This document shows positions 23,141 through 41,166 of a stretch of 64,000 bases of DNA, piece after piece. A model generated the notes under the pieces. It did no database searches, was not told where the DNA came from, and was given only the letters and a program-made list of their open reading frames with translations. Position 1 is the first letter of the stretch. Each line of letters starts with the position of its first letter. The translations under genes were made by a program, and so were the position numbers. Source of the stretch: Podarcis raffonei (Eukaryota > Chordata > Lepidosauria > Squamata > Lacertidae). The stretch lies in the NCBI RefSeq assembly GCF_027172205.1, contig NC_070604.1, positions 63,629,023 to 63,693,022 of the forward strand, read 5' to 3'.

Positions 23141-24423
23141 ATGTAGGGGTCCTTCTCTGGATCCAAGGCTTGCACCTTGTTCTCATCTCCCACATAGCTG
23201 TCCTAGGAGTGAGTGCTCCTTCTGCTGCAATAATGGGAAAGGGCAGACAAGATATGGCGCCATGGCAGAAACCCAGCTGGCTAGCAGCAAGCACAGCAAA
23301 TAGAGAAACCTCAACGATGGGAAAGAAAACAAATAAATAAGGCAATACCTTGGCTTCTTACTATAATACTACTCAGCAGCAAATTAATTATTCATTATGA
23401 CATATTTACTTATGGCTTTTATATTAAACTGCAAATTACACATTGAAGGTCATTGGGAAAAAGCAGAGGGCCCACCTCTGTGGCCGAAGGGTGGAGAAAA
23501 ACGAGCCCCAGGCAAAAAGTCATGGAGCTGCCCAAATAAATATTGCCGCTTCTCGAGATTGAGAAAGCACAGTGGCCATATAGAGAGCCCACCATGTGTG
23601 ACAATGAGATGAAAAAGTAAAACCCTAATAGCTTTTCCAGCATGAAGATTAGAATGACCATGCTTCTTCATCTGCATAAATATACCTGGGGGAGAAGGTT
23701 GACTGCTACTGGAAACCTAGGTGTGTGGAGGGGAGGCAAAATAGTGTTACAGACATCGTGTCTCAGAGAGGGTGCAGAATATGGGTCAGCCTAGACAAAG
23801 CTCCTATGCTCTTTAATACAGTAATAAAATGGTACAAGGGTATTTAATTTGGACATGAAAACAATCAGGCAGGTTCTTAGAAGACTCGCAGCATGCAGTA
23901 TGCAAAATGTAGTTTGAGAATTAATCTAGGGAAATACAAGGAAGGACAGTAAAGCAAACCATAAACAATAAGGCAACAGTTTTATTTGGACAAGACAGGC
24001 TATGTGCTAGGAAGGAAGGATTTGTGTGTGTGTTCTTTGCATTGCTTTCTGCAGTTATCTCCTGTACAAAAAATTGTACTACAAATAGCTTTTGCTCCCA
24101 GTGCTTACTTTGTTCACGAGCTTTGTGGTTCAGATCTTCACACAGGCTGAAACAGGACATTACATTGCTTGACTTTTAAACAAAGATTGCTTCATAGCTT
24201 TATAAAAATTATCTTGTTAAAAGATACTTTGCCTTAACAATATTGTGGATCAACTGAGATTCTTCCATGGTGGCTGGAAATAGTTTGATTTCTCCACTTA
24301 CCACCTTTCAATTAGTTTTTTTACTATTATGAAATAACACATTATTTTGCCACAACTTAGGCACAAAAGCAACTCAAGCCAAGCAATAAATTCAGGGGAC
24401 CAAACACCTTTAAAATTCTACTT

Positions 24424-24495
24424 AGGCTGTAGTCCTGTGCCCACTTGCCTAGGAGTAAGCACCACTGGACTCAATGAGATCTGTTTCTAATGAAG
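24424..24495. repeat. Inverted-repeat element, GCAATCCTATGCA family, copy 3
   Basis: Reads aggctgtagtcctgtgccca, then cctaggagtaagc and ggactcaatgagatctg. Left and middle parts match the copy at 32245. Confidence 0.45.
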
Positions 24496-25118
24496 CCTGA
24501 TAAATTGCACAACTAATGTTCTAAAATAGCCACAGCCAATTGTCCTAACCTTATTCATATTCAGACAAGAATATACATGCACGAAAGAAGACTGTGGCCA
24601 GTAGGGAAACAGAGTCCTAACATGGCAGAATAGACTCTATGATGTTCCAATTGCAAGTGGAGCACCATATTTTTAATGCTTCTGTCCACAAAAAAATAAA
24701 CACAGCTCTGTGTGAAGATCTATTGCGGGGGGAGCCCTTGGGGAGGCGCAGAGGGGAAGTGAGGAAACATCTGAAGTGCTACCCTCACCTTCACCTGCAG
24801 TCTGAAGGTGGTACAGTCCACAAGAGTCTACCACCTCTCTCACCTTCATGCATATAACCAGACTGCATACCAACATTTCGACATAGCTGAGAGTCGCAAC
24901 ATACATGTCGTTCTCACTACCAACATCCAGCTACTTCTGCAATCCTCCTCTTAGTGGACATCAAACTGGTCCTGCCGTGAGGCAGAGTGAGAAAGCAGGT
25001 GCTGGTAAGTAGGGAGCACGTCACCAGTGGCAGCCTCCGGGGCATGTCTCCTGAATCCCTTGACCAGCCCCTTCAGTTGGAGGACAAAACTATGTGGCCA
25101 CACAGCTTGCCCTGCACC

Positions 25119-25270
25119 CCTTAAGCCGGGCATCCCTAAACTTGCCCCTCCAGCTGTTTTGGGACTACAACTCCTATCATCCCTAACTAACAGGACCAGT
25201 GGTCAGGGCTGATGGGAATTGTAGTCCCAAAATAGCTGGAGGGCCGAGTTTGGAGATGCCTGCCTTAAGC
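25119..25270. mobile_element. Hairpin MITE with exact 8-bp target duplication
   Basis: A 136-bp element (25127-25262) flanked by ccttaagc at both sides (25119-25126 and 25263-25270). Ends cgggcatccctaaact and agtttggagatgcctg are inverse. The interior carries gggactacaactcctatcat and its near-exact inverse. Same family as 19555-19671, but with a longer terminal repeat. Confidence 0.87.
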
Positions 25271-26315
25271 AGCTCTTTTCAAAAGCTAAGTAGTAGTCCC
25301 CTGTTTAATCATTCAAACCAGGAGTGCTCACATACTTAAAAAAAAAAATGTTATCATCCCAGGTGAGCGTTGTCAAGATTGCAAGATTGCTTTAGGGCAT
25401 CAAACAGAACCAACTTTAGTCCTCTTCAGACATGCTCACATAACTAGGAACAGAACACCCGCAAAACAAGGAATAAAAAAATAGCAGTTCTAATGCCTTT
25501 CACTGATAGTTCTATACAAAGAAAGCATTCTAAGAAGGAAGATTATTCCTACTACCTTTAAAGTAATTACTAGCATCATAGTAACGGGATGACAACATGA
25601 ACCATAAGCCGATAACACTTTTAAAGGAAAGGGGGGAAAACCCCACTGCTGATCTCTACATACTTCTGTGAACAGAGCTGTGCTTGTTTTGTTTTTTAAA
25701 TAATTACACTAACCGATTTAGGCCTAATGATGTTTATCCTAAAAAGCAAGGGCAGAATTAAGCACAGCTGATGTGTTGTTAACCATTATTGAAAGTAATC
25801 ATATATTCTCTGTGGCCAAAGCCTTTTCTGGCAGCAGCCTCTCTGCGGATTTATCATTAACATCTACATCTAATACTCCTAAATAATTCAGAACACCTTT
25901 CAGCCTTATGCCCTTGCCTGCCTACCCAGAAACCTCTTTCGCTATTTACATTACATCCAAGTGAAAATACAAAATGTGACTGTTTGTTTTTACTTCTACT
26001 ACTATTACTTTGTAGAGGTGCAAGCACTTCTCTCTCTTTTAAACATGGATTACTCCCTGCCCCCACCCCAAAAGGTATTTATTAAATCTCTAAATTTAGA
26101 AAATTACCCAGAGTTAGAAGCATGTGGTCTCAGATTCTTATGCAAATTCCCCTTTAATAATCCTAATGCAAGCAACCCTCCAATCAGAAGAATGCTGTCC
26201 CATCCCTGATACCTGATGCCAGCTTTCTGGTAATGTAGGCCACTGAAGCAAATCCAGAGAGATTGAGTTGGAAGACGGAGGAGCATCTGAGATTCATTTG
26301 GTTACTGTGCTACCT

Positions 26316-26354
26316 CGCTATCTCTCTCTCTCTCCCTCCCTCTCCCTCTCTCGT
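26316..26354. repeat. CT-rich tract upstream of SMIM28 exon 1
   Basis: A polypyrimidine run (ctctctctctccctccctc type) about 150 bases upstream of the SMIM28 start codon. It may lie in the promoter or the 5'UTR. Confidence 0.75.
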
Positions 26355-26474
26355 TGTTGCTCCCACCCAGGAAGAATTTCAAAATGGGTTTTAGCTGAGA
26401 CATTTCCAGCTGTGTCAAGAGTAAGGAGAAGGGGCACCGTTTAAGAGAGACCAAAAACAAAGGACCTAAACTGA

Positions 26475-33128
<6,654 letters not shown>

Positions 33129-33450
33129 AACCTATGGAAATAACTGTGGCTGCAGGTCTCGTGGTTTAAAAGAAGGGGGGGACTCCAAACAAGGGAATAG
33201 CTACAATCATAAAGGAACTTTGACCGGTTAATATGCTTAATTATGCCATTTTTAAACGGCACAGAAAACAAAACAAAAAACTCTACAAGATCGCTGTGTA
33301 GGAGAAAACTATGAAATTAATGCTGTACCTCAGATTTTTCTGCACTATTTGACATAAGCAAAGGTGTTTTGGAAGGCTAAGTCTGAGCAATGTGGACTGT
33401 AGCAGCTGTGGTAAAAAACAATTATGCTGGAGATTTTTTTTTTTTACACA

Positions 33451-33484
<34 letters not shown>

Positions 33485-33950
33485 AATAACTGAAAGGGCT
33501 TTAACGTGTTTTTTTAAAAAATTGCACTAACTTGTTGAAGATTTTAACGAATAGTCAAAAGTCAAAATAGAGACTGCAATGACACTTAACATGAATCTGA
33601 AAAGTGAGGGCTGAAGATGCCTATTTACCAGTTAATACCATCATTATGTTTGGCAGTGGGCTACTATTATGCTACAGGCCTTCCATTGTTCTTCTGACAG
33701 CTGTGAAGTCTGAATACAAGTAAAAACGACCCAGAAATGTCCAGGCCTTCTATGGAAGACAGACTTGTGGCAAGTAATGACACAACAATGCAGCAATGCT
33801 ATAGGGTCTACAGAGTGTACAGAACGGTTTCACGTTGTTTTATACTTTTAATTAAAGAATACACAAGTCATGTAACCATTCAGCTCTGAGTGTTTGGTGG
33901 ACTAAATCTAGCTAAATAAAAAAATAAAGGTTTGTTTTTTTAAATCACCT
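33129..33950 (+). other. Probable SMIM28 3'UTR with paired AATAAA signals
   Basis: About 0.8 kb of non-coding sequence ending with overlapping AATAAA signals at 33915-33920 and 33923-33928. A GT/T-rich stretch follows, as expected just past a cleavage site. It contains a CA microsatellite. Confidence 0.55.
33446..33483. repeat. (CA)n microsatellite
   Basis: About 17 CA units, preceded by a T run, within the putative SMIM28 3'UTR. The minus-strand frame full of Val-Cys is an artefact of it. Confidence 0.95.
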
Positions 33951-34429
33951 TTTACTTTGCTTCTGCTCCCCACCCCCTTTCAAACAATGAGTCCTGCACT
34001 GGGAGAAAGGCGGGACATAATATATCTCTGTCTGCATAGGGATAGATGGTAAGCACAGAAACATAAACTTTAATTCATCCGATGGTGCTACAATGCCAGA
34101 TAGCTCTCTTTTTGGCTGAAGAGTAGGATAAAACTCAAAGAAATGAAAACAAACCTCTGTCAAGGATATATCTGAATGTGCAGTCCAGGGTTTGTGTGCA
34201 GTTAATTAGGGAGTTGGATATGAGGATAGTTCAGCTTTCATTGCCATCAATAGTGAATAGCGTATGTTCTCTTTTTCCCTTTATAATAATTTGCAGAATA
34301 AAGTCAGTATGTTTTAGCAACCATGCCACTCCCGGTGTTATATTTCCCATCTCTTGGTCACATTACACCCTTATGTATTTGATTTCTTGCCATTTAAATT
34401 TTTACCCTTTGTGCCAATCTTCAATGAAT

Positions 34430-34520
34430 CAATCAATAATTTTATTTGTATGCCACCTTTCCACAGTACAAAGCATGCTCAAGGCTGCTTACAATGTGAA
34501 AAAATACGCAATTACAACAC
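34430..34520 (-). repeat. LINE/SINE tail, minus orientation
   Basis: Reads ttttatttgtatgccacctt...aaggctgcttacaatgtg, the reverse of a CR1/L2-like 3' end. Confidence 0.4.
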
Positions 34521-35658
34521 AGCAAAAGTATTCATAAACAAAACATCAGAAAATGCACAACCAATTGGAACAACTTCCATGCAAATCACAATAAGAGCTA
34601 AAATAAAGATACAATATATATATATCACTAACAGCAACAACCCCCCACCAATCCCTTAAACAATACCCCAGCTCAAGATTCTTGATGTTTGGGACAAATA
34701 ATGTGTGTGAGAGAGTGAGAGAGAAGGCAGTCTACACAGCCATATTCATAAATGTGAATATGCAGTAACTAACAAGATAGCTGAATTCATGGTTTTCATA
34801 GGCCAATTTGCACAACTGGCAGTGGTATCTAAAGTTAGTTATAGTCAGTTGGATATCATCCCGAAGCTTTAATGCAGTATTGATTAATGGAAAGTTTTTA
34901 TTTGATAACGACAACCTCACATGGCCATGTGCATTGAACCAGGGACAAATAATTGCCTGGTGAATTAAGTTTTACCTCAGATGACCTATGTGGGTGCTGA
35001 TGACCTATGTGGGTACTGCATTCACACCCGTTTCAAGTAAACTTGAATCCAGATAGAGAAATCATTTCATAATGGGCCAGTAAATAATGAGTTATTCAGC
35101 TTCACTTCATCAATATCAAACCAGCACCGTAAGATTATTCTAACATTGTATCAGCATATGACCTACATGACACAGTTTTTAGCCTTGTTCCTTACTTATT
35201 CTTCATAATTGTTATGGAGCACTTGGAGGTCAATAGGGGACCAATCTTATTTAAAACCAAGCTAACTGACAGAGGCTTAACAAATTAGATTATTTGGTAG
35301 TGCATTGAAGTAATAAATATTGAGGAAAACTAATACAGTCGGACTTCCACTAATCTGCAATTTTGACAAAGGTTTACTTTCCATTTCTTGACATTCTACT
35401 GAACTAAGTTGTTTTATGGAAGCCTAACATTCTACAACCATGAAATAAATTGTCATTTGCCTAGCCACCACCCCTCTCATTTCATTGCATGGAGATCACT
35501 AGTGTACTAAGGTGACCTACATGGTCAATAGCAATAGCTAGGGCGCCCAGGATCAATTGTGTCAGTGGCTCTACGCATCTCACAGTGTGGTGAGAGTCTC
35601 AGCAAGTGCCAGACATCCTCCAGAGTGTTAAGGAATACATTGATTTCCATCTCTGTGG

Positions 35659-36155
35659 GTGGACCATCATATTGGTGCCTTGCAGACTGAAGTGATCACA
35701 TCCAGCCCAATTCTGTGTAGAATAATATTTATGCTTATTATTTGCTGGCTGCCAGTTCATTTCTGGGCCCAATTCAAAGTGCTCACATTAGTATTTACAG
35801 CCCTAAATGACTTAGGCCCCAAGTATCTGAAAGGCATGTCTCCTTCTCTACAGATCATCCAGGGTGTTTTGATCAGCCCTTTTGGTAGTTATACCTCCCC
35901 AAGAAGTTTCGGAGGTGGAAGGCATTCTCTGTGGCAGCCCCGAACAGATGGCTTTTTAATAACAGAGCTTTTGGCAAGTGCTGAAGATGCATCTCTTCAC
36001 CCTGGTCTTTTGAGATGTGTTTTTTCAAGACCCACCCTATTCCTGTGATCACAAACTGCTTAACCTGCTTTAATTTTCAAATTTAAATTGTTGTAACTTT
36101 GTAACTGGCCCCAGGACCTGCTAGTGAAGGGCAGGTAATAAATTCCATAATGATA
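35659..36155 (+). mobile_element. CR1/L2-like LINE, end of reverse-transcriptase ORF plus 3'UTR and tail
   Basis: The plus-strand frame carries ICWLPVHFWAQFKVLTLVF and ALNDLGPKYLKGMSPS, the familiar end of the CR1/L2 reverse-transcriptase region (-WLPV-R-QFKVL-L-FKAL-GLGP-YL-). The 3'UTR holds gacccaccctattcctgtg and tttaattttcaaatttaaat and ends gaagggcaggtaataaa with short AT repeats. The same 3'UTR is at 12537-12660 and 19279-19405. It is 5'-truncated to about 0.5 kb. Confidence 0.75.
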
Positions 36156-37989
36156 ATGGTAATAAGCCTTATTCATGCTAGTTGGAGGGGGAAATGGTAT
36201 AAAAGAAAATTCCTGGATGCCAAGATCTATGTTTGGGGCAAGTACTCTTTGGTGAGAACTCCAGCAGAGAGTTAAAACTACACAGTATGCAGCAAAGTAA
36301 AGTGTGGAAATATAGGCTGTTAAAACTTTTAAAATGCATTTTTCCAAACAGTCCTCTTTTCCCCCAGCATAGTAAAAGGACGCACATTTAGTAAGCTAAA
36401 ATGGGTGTACTTACAAACTCTCCAAAGGCCAGGCTCATATGCTTTTCCATACATCAGTCTGAAAGGCCACGCAGGCAGCAAAATTTAGTTTTGTTCCAAA
36501 GAGCTAAGAATTCCTAAATTGTTGGCATAGGAACTTAAGAATGGCCTGTGAGAGCCACACAGGTTAAACTAGCACAACTAGCTCAGACCTCCTCATCTGC
36601 CACAGGTCCTGTGAATTAGCAACATGTGATAGTCTACATATGGTAGATTAGAGCACAGGTGATCCTGAGAACTACTGATGCACCTCTCAACATCTGCAAT
36701 CTCCCTCCTGTCTTGGTCTCCCATTTTCAAAGTTGACATGATAGCTGCTATACCACAGTCACTGATACAAGCTCATGCAAGACTACTCAGGATATAAATG
36801 ATGAAATACAGTTTTCTTTCTGGCCATTAATCATCTTCTTCCTATTCTGTTCTCTATCAAACTGTGGACACAGCAGTGGCAAATCTTATTGCAAAGGAGA
36901 ACCATTGATCCTTCTTCAGAATCTGTCCATATTGCTTTTGTGATGTAGGAGGAGGGATTTGCTGAAGTTTTATTTCTAGATTGGTTTAGTCCCAGAGGAA
37001 GTCACAGCTGTGGCATGGTGCAATTATTACTGGCAATTCTAATAGTGAGCTTTTGTGCAAGATGAGATGTGAGAGAAGAACCCGTTCCATAAAGCTAACA
37101 TTACTCATCATCCAGCACAGTTGAGCATCTTAACAGGGAGGAGGCAATACAGAAGGGTGAAATCAGGGATGCAAAGTAATAACAGAGAACAAGACCAGGT
37201 CAAAAGTAAGCCTCTTATGAACCTGCTTTCCCCTCCCTTGTTTCCCAATCTCCAACTATCTCTCAGTCTATTTAATTAACTTTTACATCAGATACACAAA
37301 AAGGAATACAAAAGCTGCAGCCTTAATTCTATATAGTGACTTTTTCAGTCTCTCAGATTAAAGCATGCATGTGTCATTTCCTAATAGGAATTTCAAAAAA
37401 AACCCAACTTGCTCTGGACAAATTACTTTACAAGAGAACAAAGGTACAGAAAAGGTAGTGACCTTGTTATCACAAGTAGCAGCTGAAGCAGTAAACCTTG
37501 GCTGGACTATACAACTTTAAAAAATACAGTATTTGTTGTATTTTTTGTCATAACATTTAACAGAAACTTGAAGTAATGTCATTATCAGAATCAGGATAAT
37601 TGAATAGTTGTGCGATAAATTTAACTGTTCAGAACTCCTTTCTAAGTTCTTGTAGTAGTCCAAGCTTTAGAGCAACAAATCTCTCCAAAAGGTTGCTTGG
37701 TCCCCTGGCTGCCGCTAGTCTATCATTCACATAAACTAGCCTGAGACAACCAGCAGGAGCTCACATGACTGAATGTCCCTCCATTTTTTTAAAAAATCAA
37801 TCCACCTACATAGAAAACTTGCACAAAGCTAAGGTAGAAGCTTCTCTGTGTATCTACTTTTCTATGGGGTGGGGTTTGTTTTAAGAAGAATTCATTCACG
37901 CGAGGCCCCCATCTGCAATTTGAAGTGGCATCGTGTGGACATAGGCGTACCACTTCATTAGCTGTTTGAGGTCTAAACTCCATGAGGCT

Positions 37990-38325
37990 TTGTTGGTGGG
38001 CACTGCCTGGTTAGTGTTGACATGTGACAGGGCCTTCTTAGTGGTGGTTCCTTGTTAGTAGAATGCCCTCCCTCATTACTATCAGGAGAAATTTTAAAAC
38101 ATTACTGTTTATCCAAGTATCTGATGACAAATAAGATACTGCTCCCAGCTGAGATCCCTGAAATCACTGGCTGAGATTATTCTTGTAAATGTTTTTAGAA
38201 TGTTTTTATAATTTTTCTTTCATTCTTTGCTTACTATTGATGGATTTTTCTGCCCTAAGTTCCTTCGGGATGAAGGGTAGGGTATAAATTGAATTACTGA
38301 TAATGCTGCTTTATTGCTTTGATGA
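37990..38325 (+). mobile_element. Second CR1/L2-like LINE 3' end, different subfamily
   Basis: Contains agggccttcttagtggtggt and gaatgccctccc, and ends gatgaagggtagggtataaa, the layout of the end of a CR1/L2 reverse transcriptase followed by its tail. No long frame is left; more worn than the 35659 copy. Confidence 0.5.
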
Positions 38326-38334
38326 TGATGATTA

Positions 38335-38620
38335 ACTGCACAATTAAAATCATTACATAATTTATCTCATTAAATATAAAACAGTAGGACATAAATAAAA
38401 CCATATAAAAGCACCACAACCAGCCTCCTGATTCCCAGCACAAGATACTGCCACACGCAGCTTACTTGAACCAAAAACCAAAACGAAAAGACTCTGGGCA
38501 GCAGCAAAACACAACTCTCGGGGGAACAAGTTCCATAAGCAGGAAGCAAAAAATGAAAAAGCCCTATAATGTGAGCCTGTCAGTCTATCATACTAAATGG
38601 AAGATCCATAAGCAGAGCCG
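38335..38620 (-). repeat. Probable LINE 3' fragment, minus orientation
   Basis: Starts with A/T-rich sequence like a tail, then aaatcattacataat...ataaaacagtagg. Further in it has ggggaacaagttccataagc, like the reverse of a CR1/L2 end. Diverged. Confidence 0.35.
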
Positions 38621-39949
38621 CTGATGCCAATCTCAAGACCTCCAGAGGTTCATATGGCTATAAATGCTTCTTCAAGTAGCTCAGTCCTAATGTACCGATC
38701 TGGTGTGAAAATCATGGCAGTACCTATCTCGGGCCAGGATTCCACACTATACGCCTTCCATGCAGTGATATTGACTGTGAGGAACAAAACAAAGCAATAC
38801 ATGAGCAACAGAGGATCGCTGGTGCAGATGTACAGCTGTCTTCTTTGGGGTAAGGTGCTACACTGGTACAACTGTGCTGTTTCTGTGGAACTGCAAGAAA
38901 GTTTAGCACTGTCACGAACAGCAGATGGGAGAAGAGACCTGCTTAATGCCACACCAGTATGTGATATTTCATTTAAGCAGGCAATGATGATTATGCAACA
39001 ATGTTCCCTTGTTCTCCTCTCCCTCTTCCACCACGTATGGTATCATTATCAGAGCTGATCACATTACAGTCAGGCCTCATTTATGTGACCTTCATAAACA
39101 TTTTTTGTCAGAGGTTTAGCCAGTTTAATGCCTGAAATGTGTGTCATATACCTCTGGAGCAACTACAGTTTAAAGAGCATCCAACCCTTTTAGGGGGGGA
39201 AATAAAAATCCACATTCTAGATATTATCTCTGCATCAACTAATTCTCCCTAAATCTGATTTTCATTCGAGTCTGGGCCTTCATTTATGAAAGCAGATGCA
39301 ACATAATTGCTTAATATACCAGCGACTTTGTATCCACTGGTTCTAATTCCCTGTCAGTCTTCCTTACCAAAGGATGATCTTTTCCCTCCCCAGCTCCTGG
39401 CTGCTGTGTCTGTGCTTGGAAAGCCTTTTATAGTGTTATAAAGGCTTTGCCTATTGGCTTCACTGCACAAGTGGGCAACTGCAAATTTTTACTAGGGTTG
39501 CTTTCTGCAGTGTGTGTCACCATTATGCCCACTTCTAGATCTTATTTGTTTACATCTTTATCTGAAAGGTCGCAACAGGGACAGTTGGTGATTTTGCAAT
39601 GCCACAAATTAATTTATATTTCCACCTCTCCATTCCTGGGCTATACTTTTCTTACTTACCTGTAGCTACCAGCTTCAATTCAACCATTTCATTTCTAGAA
39701 AGCAACCGATAAATACATGGGCTCTGGTCCATTTTTGCTATGGAGAGCATTCCTAGCATGTGGAGATGCTGTTCATCCCTAAATGTGTCAGGGAACTATG
39801 AATGCCCTTTTTGCTTCTCACCCCCACCCGCAAAAAAAATTGCAATTCTGCAGGAGGGGCACTTGTTCCCTTTGCATTTTAAGAGAGAGTGTTGAAAACT
39901 TAAACTCTTTGGTCTGCAATCCACAAAACACTTGTCAGTGCTGCTTCTC

Positions 39950-40870
39950 AGACTGAAAACATTAAATCTGCGGGTCGCTCCCAGAGCAACTCGCGTGCCA
40001 GAAGTTTCGCCCGCGTTTCTGCTTCTGCGGATCACTTTCCTCACAGAGGAGCCTCAGAATATGAGAATATGCGGAGGAGCACGAGCCAACAAGGCGCCCC
40101 CGCGCATTCTATAGTACGGGGGGGCACATTTGCGCTCCTAAAGGAGGCGATGCATCTCCTCACAAAGTTGGGAGTGGGAGGAAAAGAGAGCCAAGGCGCG
40201 CGAATGCCTTCGGCTTTCAAAGGGCCCTTGTCATCTCGCCCTCCCTTCTCTCCTCCCGCTTGAGGCATATGACAATCTGCCATTAGCTCACTCCCGCATT
40301 CCCCAGAGCTTGGGGGCCAGCCAGCCAGCCAGCACAACAAGCAGCATCTGACACCAAGCGGCACTGCAGGGCCAGGAGGAGCGCGCGCCCGTTCCCCGCC
40401 CACCGCCGTCGCCAGCAAAACAGCCGCTTTCGCTCCTCGCTCCCCACCCCTCGCGCGTGCGCACCCTCTCACACGTGCGAAGCTGCTCCTTTGAGGGCAG
40501 CCAATCCGGACGCCTCTCGTAGGCTGGCTGGAAAGGCGGCCAAGTGCCCCCCCACCCCATAATGCCGTCAGCGGCTCTTCCTCACAACTTTGCAAGGGGG
40601 GGAGGTTGTTTGCTCCCCTCCTTCGCAGCATAGTGTCCCAGGCCACCTCCCCTCCCCGCCCTGGGTGTTTCCGACGCCACGGAGAGCGTCGCCTGAAATG
40701 TTGTTACACAAGGCGCCAGGACCTTATGCAAGGAGAGCGAGGAAGAGACGGAAGGTACTGCCGGCAGACCGAAAGGCAGGAGCCGAGAGCGAAGGGGAAT
40801 ATGGGTAGAGGGGATGCGGCGGGGGGATTTGAAAGGGCAACGGGAGGGGGGAGGGATTGCGAAGGTTGCG
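39950..40870 (+). promoter_or_regulatory. CpG island, putative HEBP2 promoter
   Basis: The only large GC- and CpG-rich block in the window, with many CG dinucleotides (for example gcgcgcgcccgttcc and caccgccgtcgccag). It lies immediately upstream of HEBP2, on an otherwise AT-rich background. The overlapping open frames on both strands (such as 201 codons on the minus strand) come from the scarcity of stops in GC-rich DNA. A gtactg donor-like site at 40755, after a purine-rich stretch, could end a non-coding first exon spliced to the acceptor at 41091. Confidence 0.75.
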
Positions 40871-41091
40871 CTTTGGTTTCTGCTTTAGGGAAGCTGCGCC
40901 TTAAAAAATAAAAATAATACTAGGCGCAGCTTCTTGCAATACATTTCCATACTGGGGAAAATGTTTGCACCAGTTGCCTTTCTGCATACTCCGTTGAATA
41001 CAAAGGGACGGGCTCTGAGGGAAGAGATGTGCAGGTGCACATGCAGAATGTGGAAGGGAAGCTCTAACGTCCTTCCTTTTCTCCACCCAGG

Positions 41092-41166
41092 ATGCTGAAG
41101 ACTATAAAACAAGCCCTCTTCTCTACTGGGCTGGAGATGCCCAAATGGACAGCCCTGCCAAACCAG
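41092..41166 (+). CDS. HEBP2: HEBP2 first coding exon
   Basis: 25 codons from ATG (A at -3) to donor gtgacc, phase 0, directly after the acceptor at 41089-41090. I chose this start because it is the only ATG in frame with the SOUL exon and reads like the amphipathic start of the family. Confidence 0.82.

Larger units (their letters stand above)
33951..39949. other. Intergenic DNA between SMIM28 and the HEBP2 CpG island
   Basis: No exon recognised. LINE remnants are listed separately (34430-34520, 35659-36155, 37990-38325, 38335-38620). A 20-base phrase gatgacctatgtgggt-ct is tandemly doubled near 34980-35015. The 144-codon plus frame at 38624-39058 shows no family features and partly overlaps LINE remnants. 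Confidence 0.5.

Noticed and set aside
38624-39058. 144-codon plus-strand frame in the intergenic region
   Set aside because: No recognised motif, no splice or poly(A) context; its start borders LINE remnants. Chance frame is the simplest reading.
40041-40646. 201-codon minus-strand frame at the CpG island
   Set aside because: GC-rich DNA has few stop codons; the product is Arg/Pro/Gly-rich without motifs, and other frames are open too.
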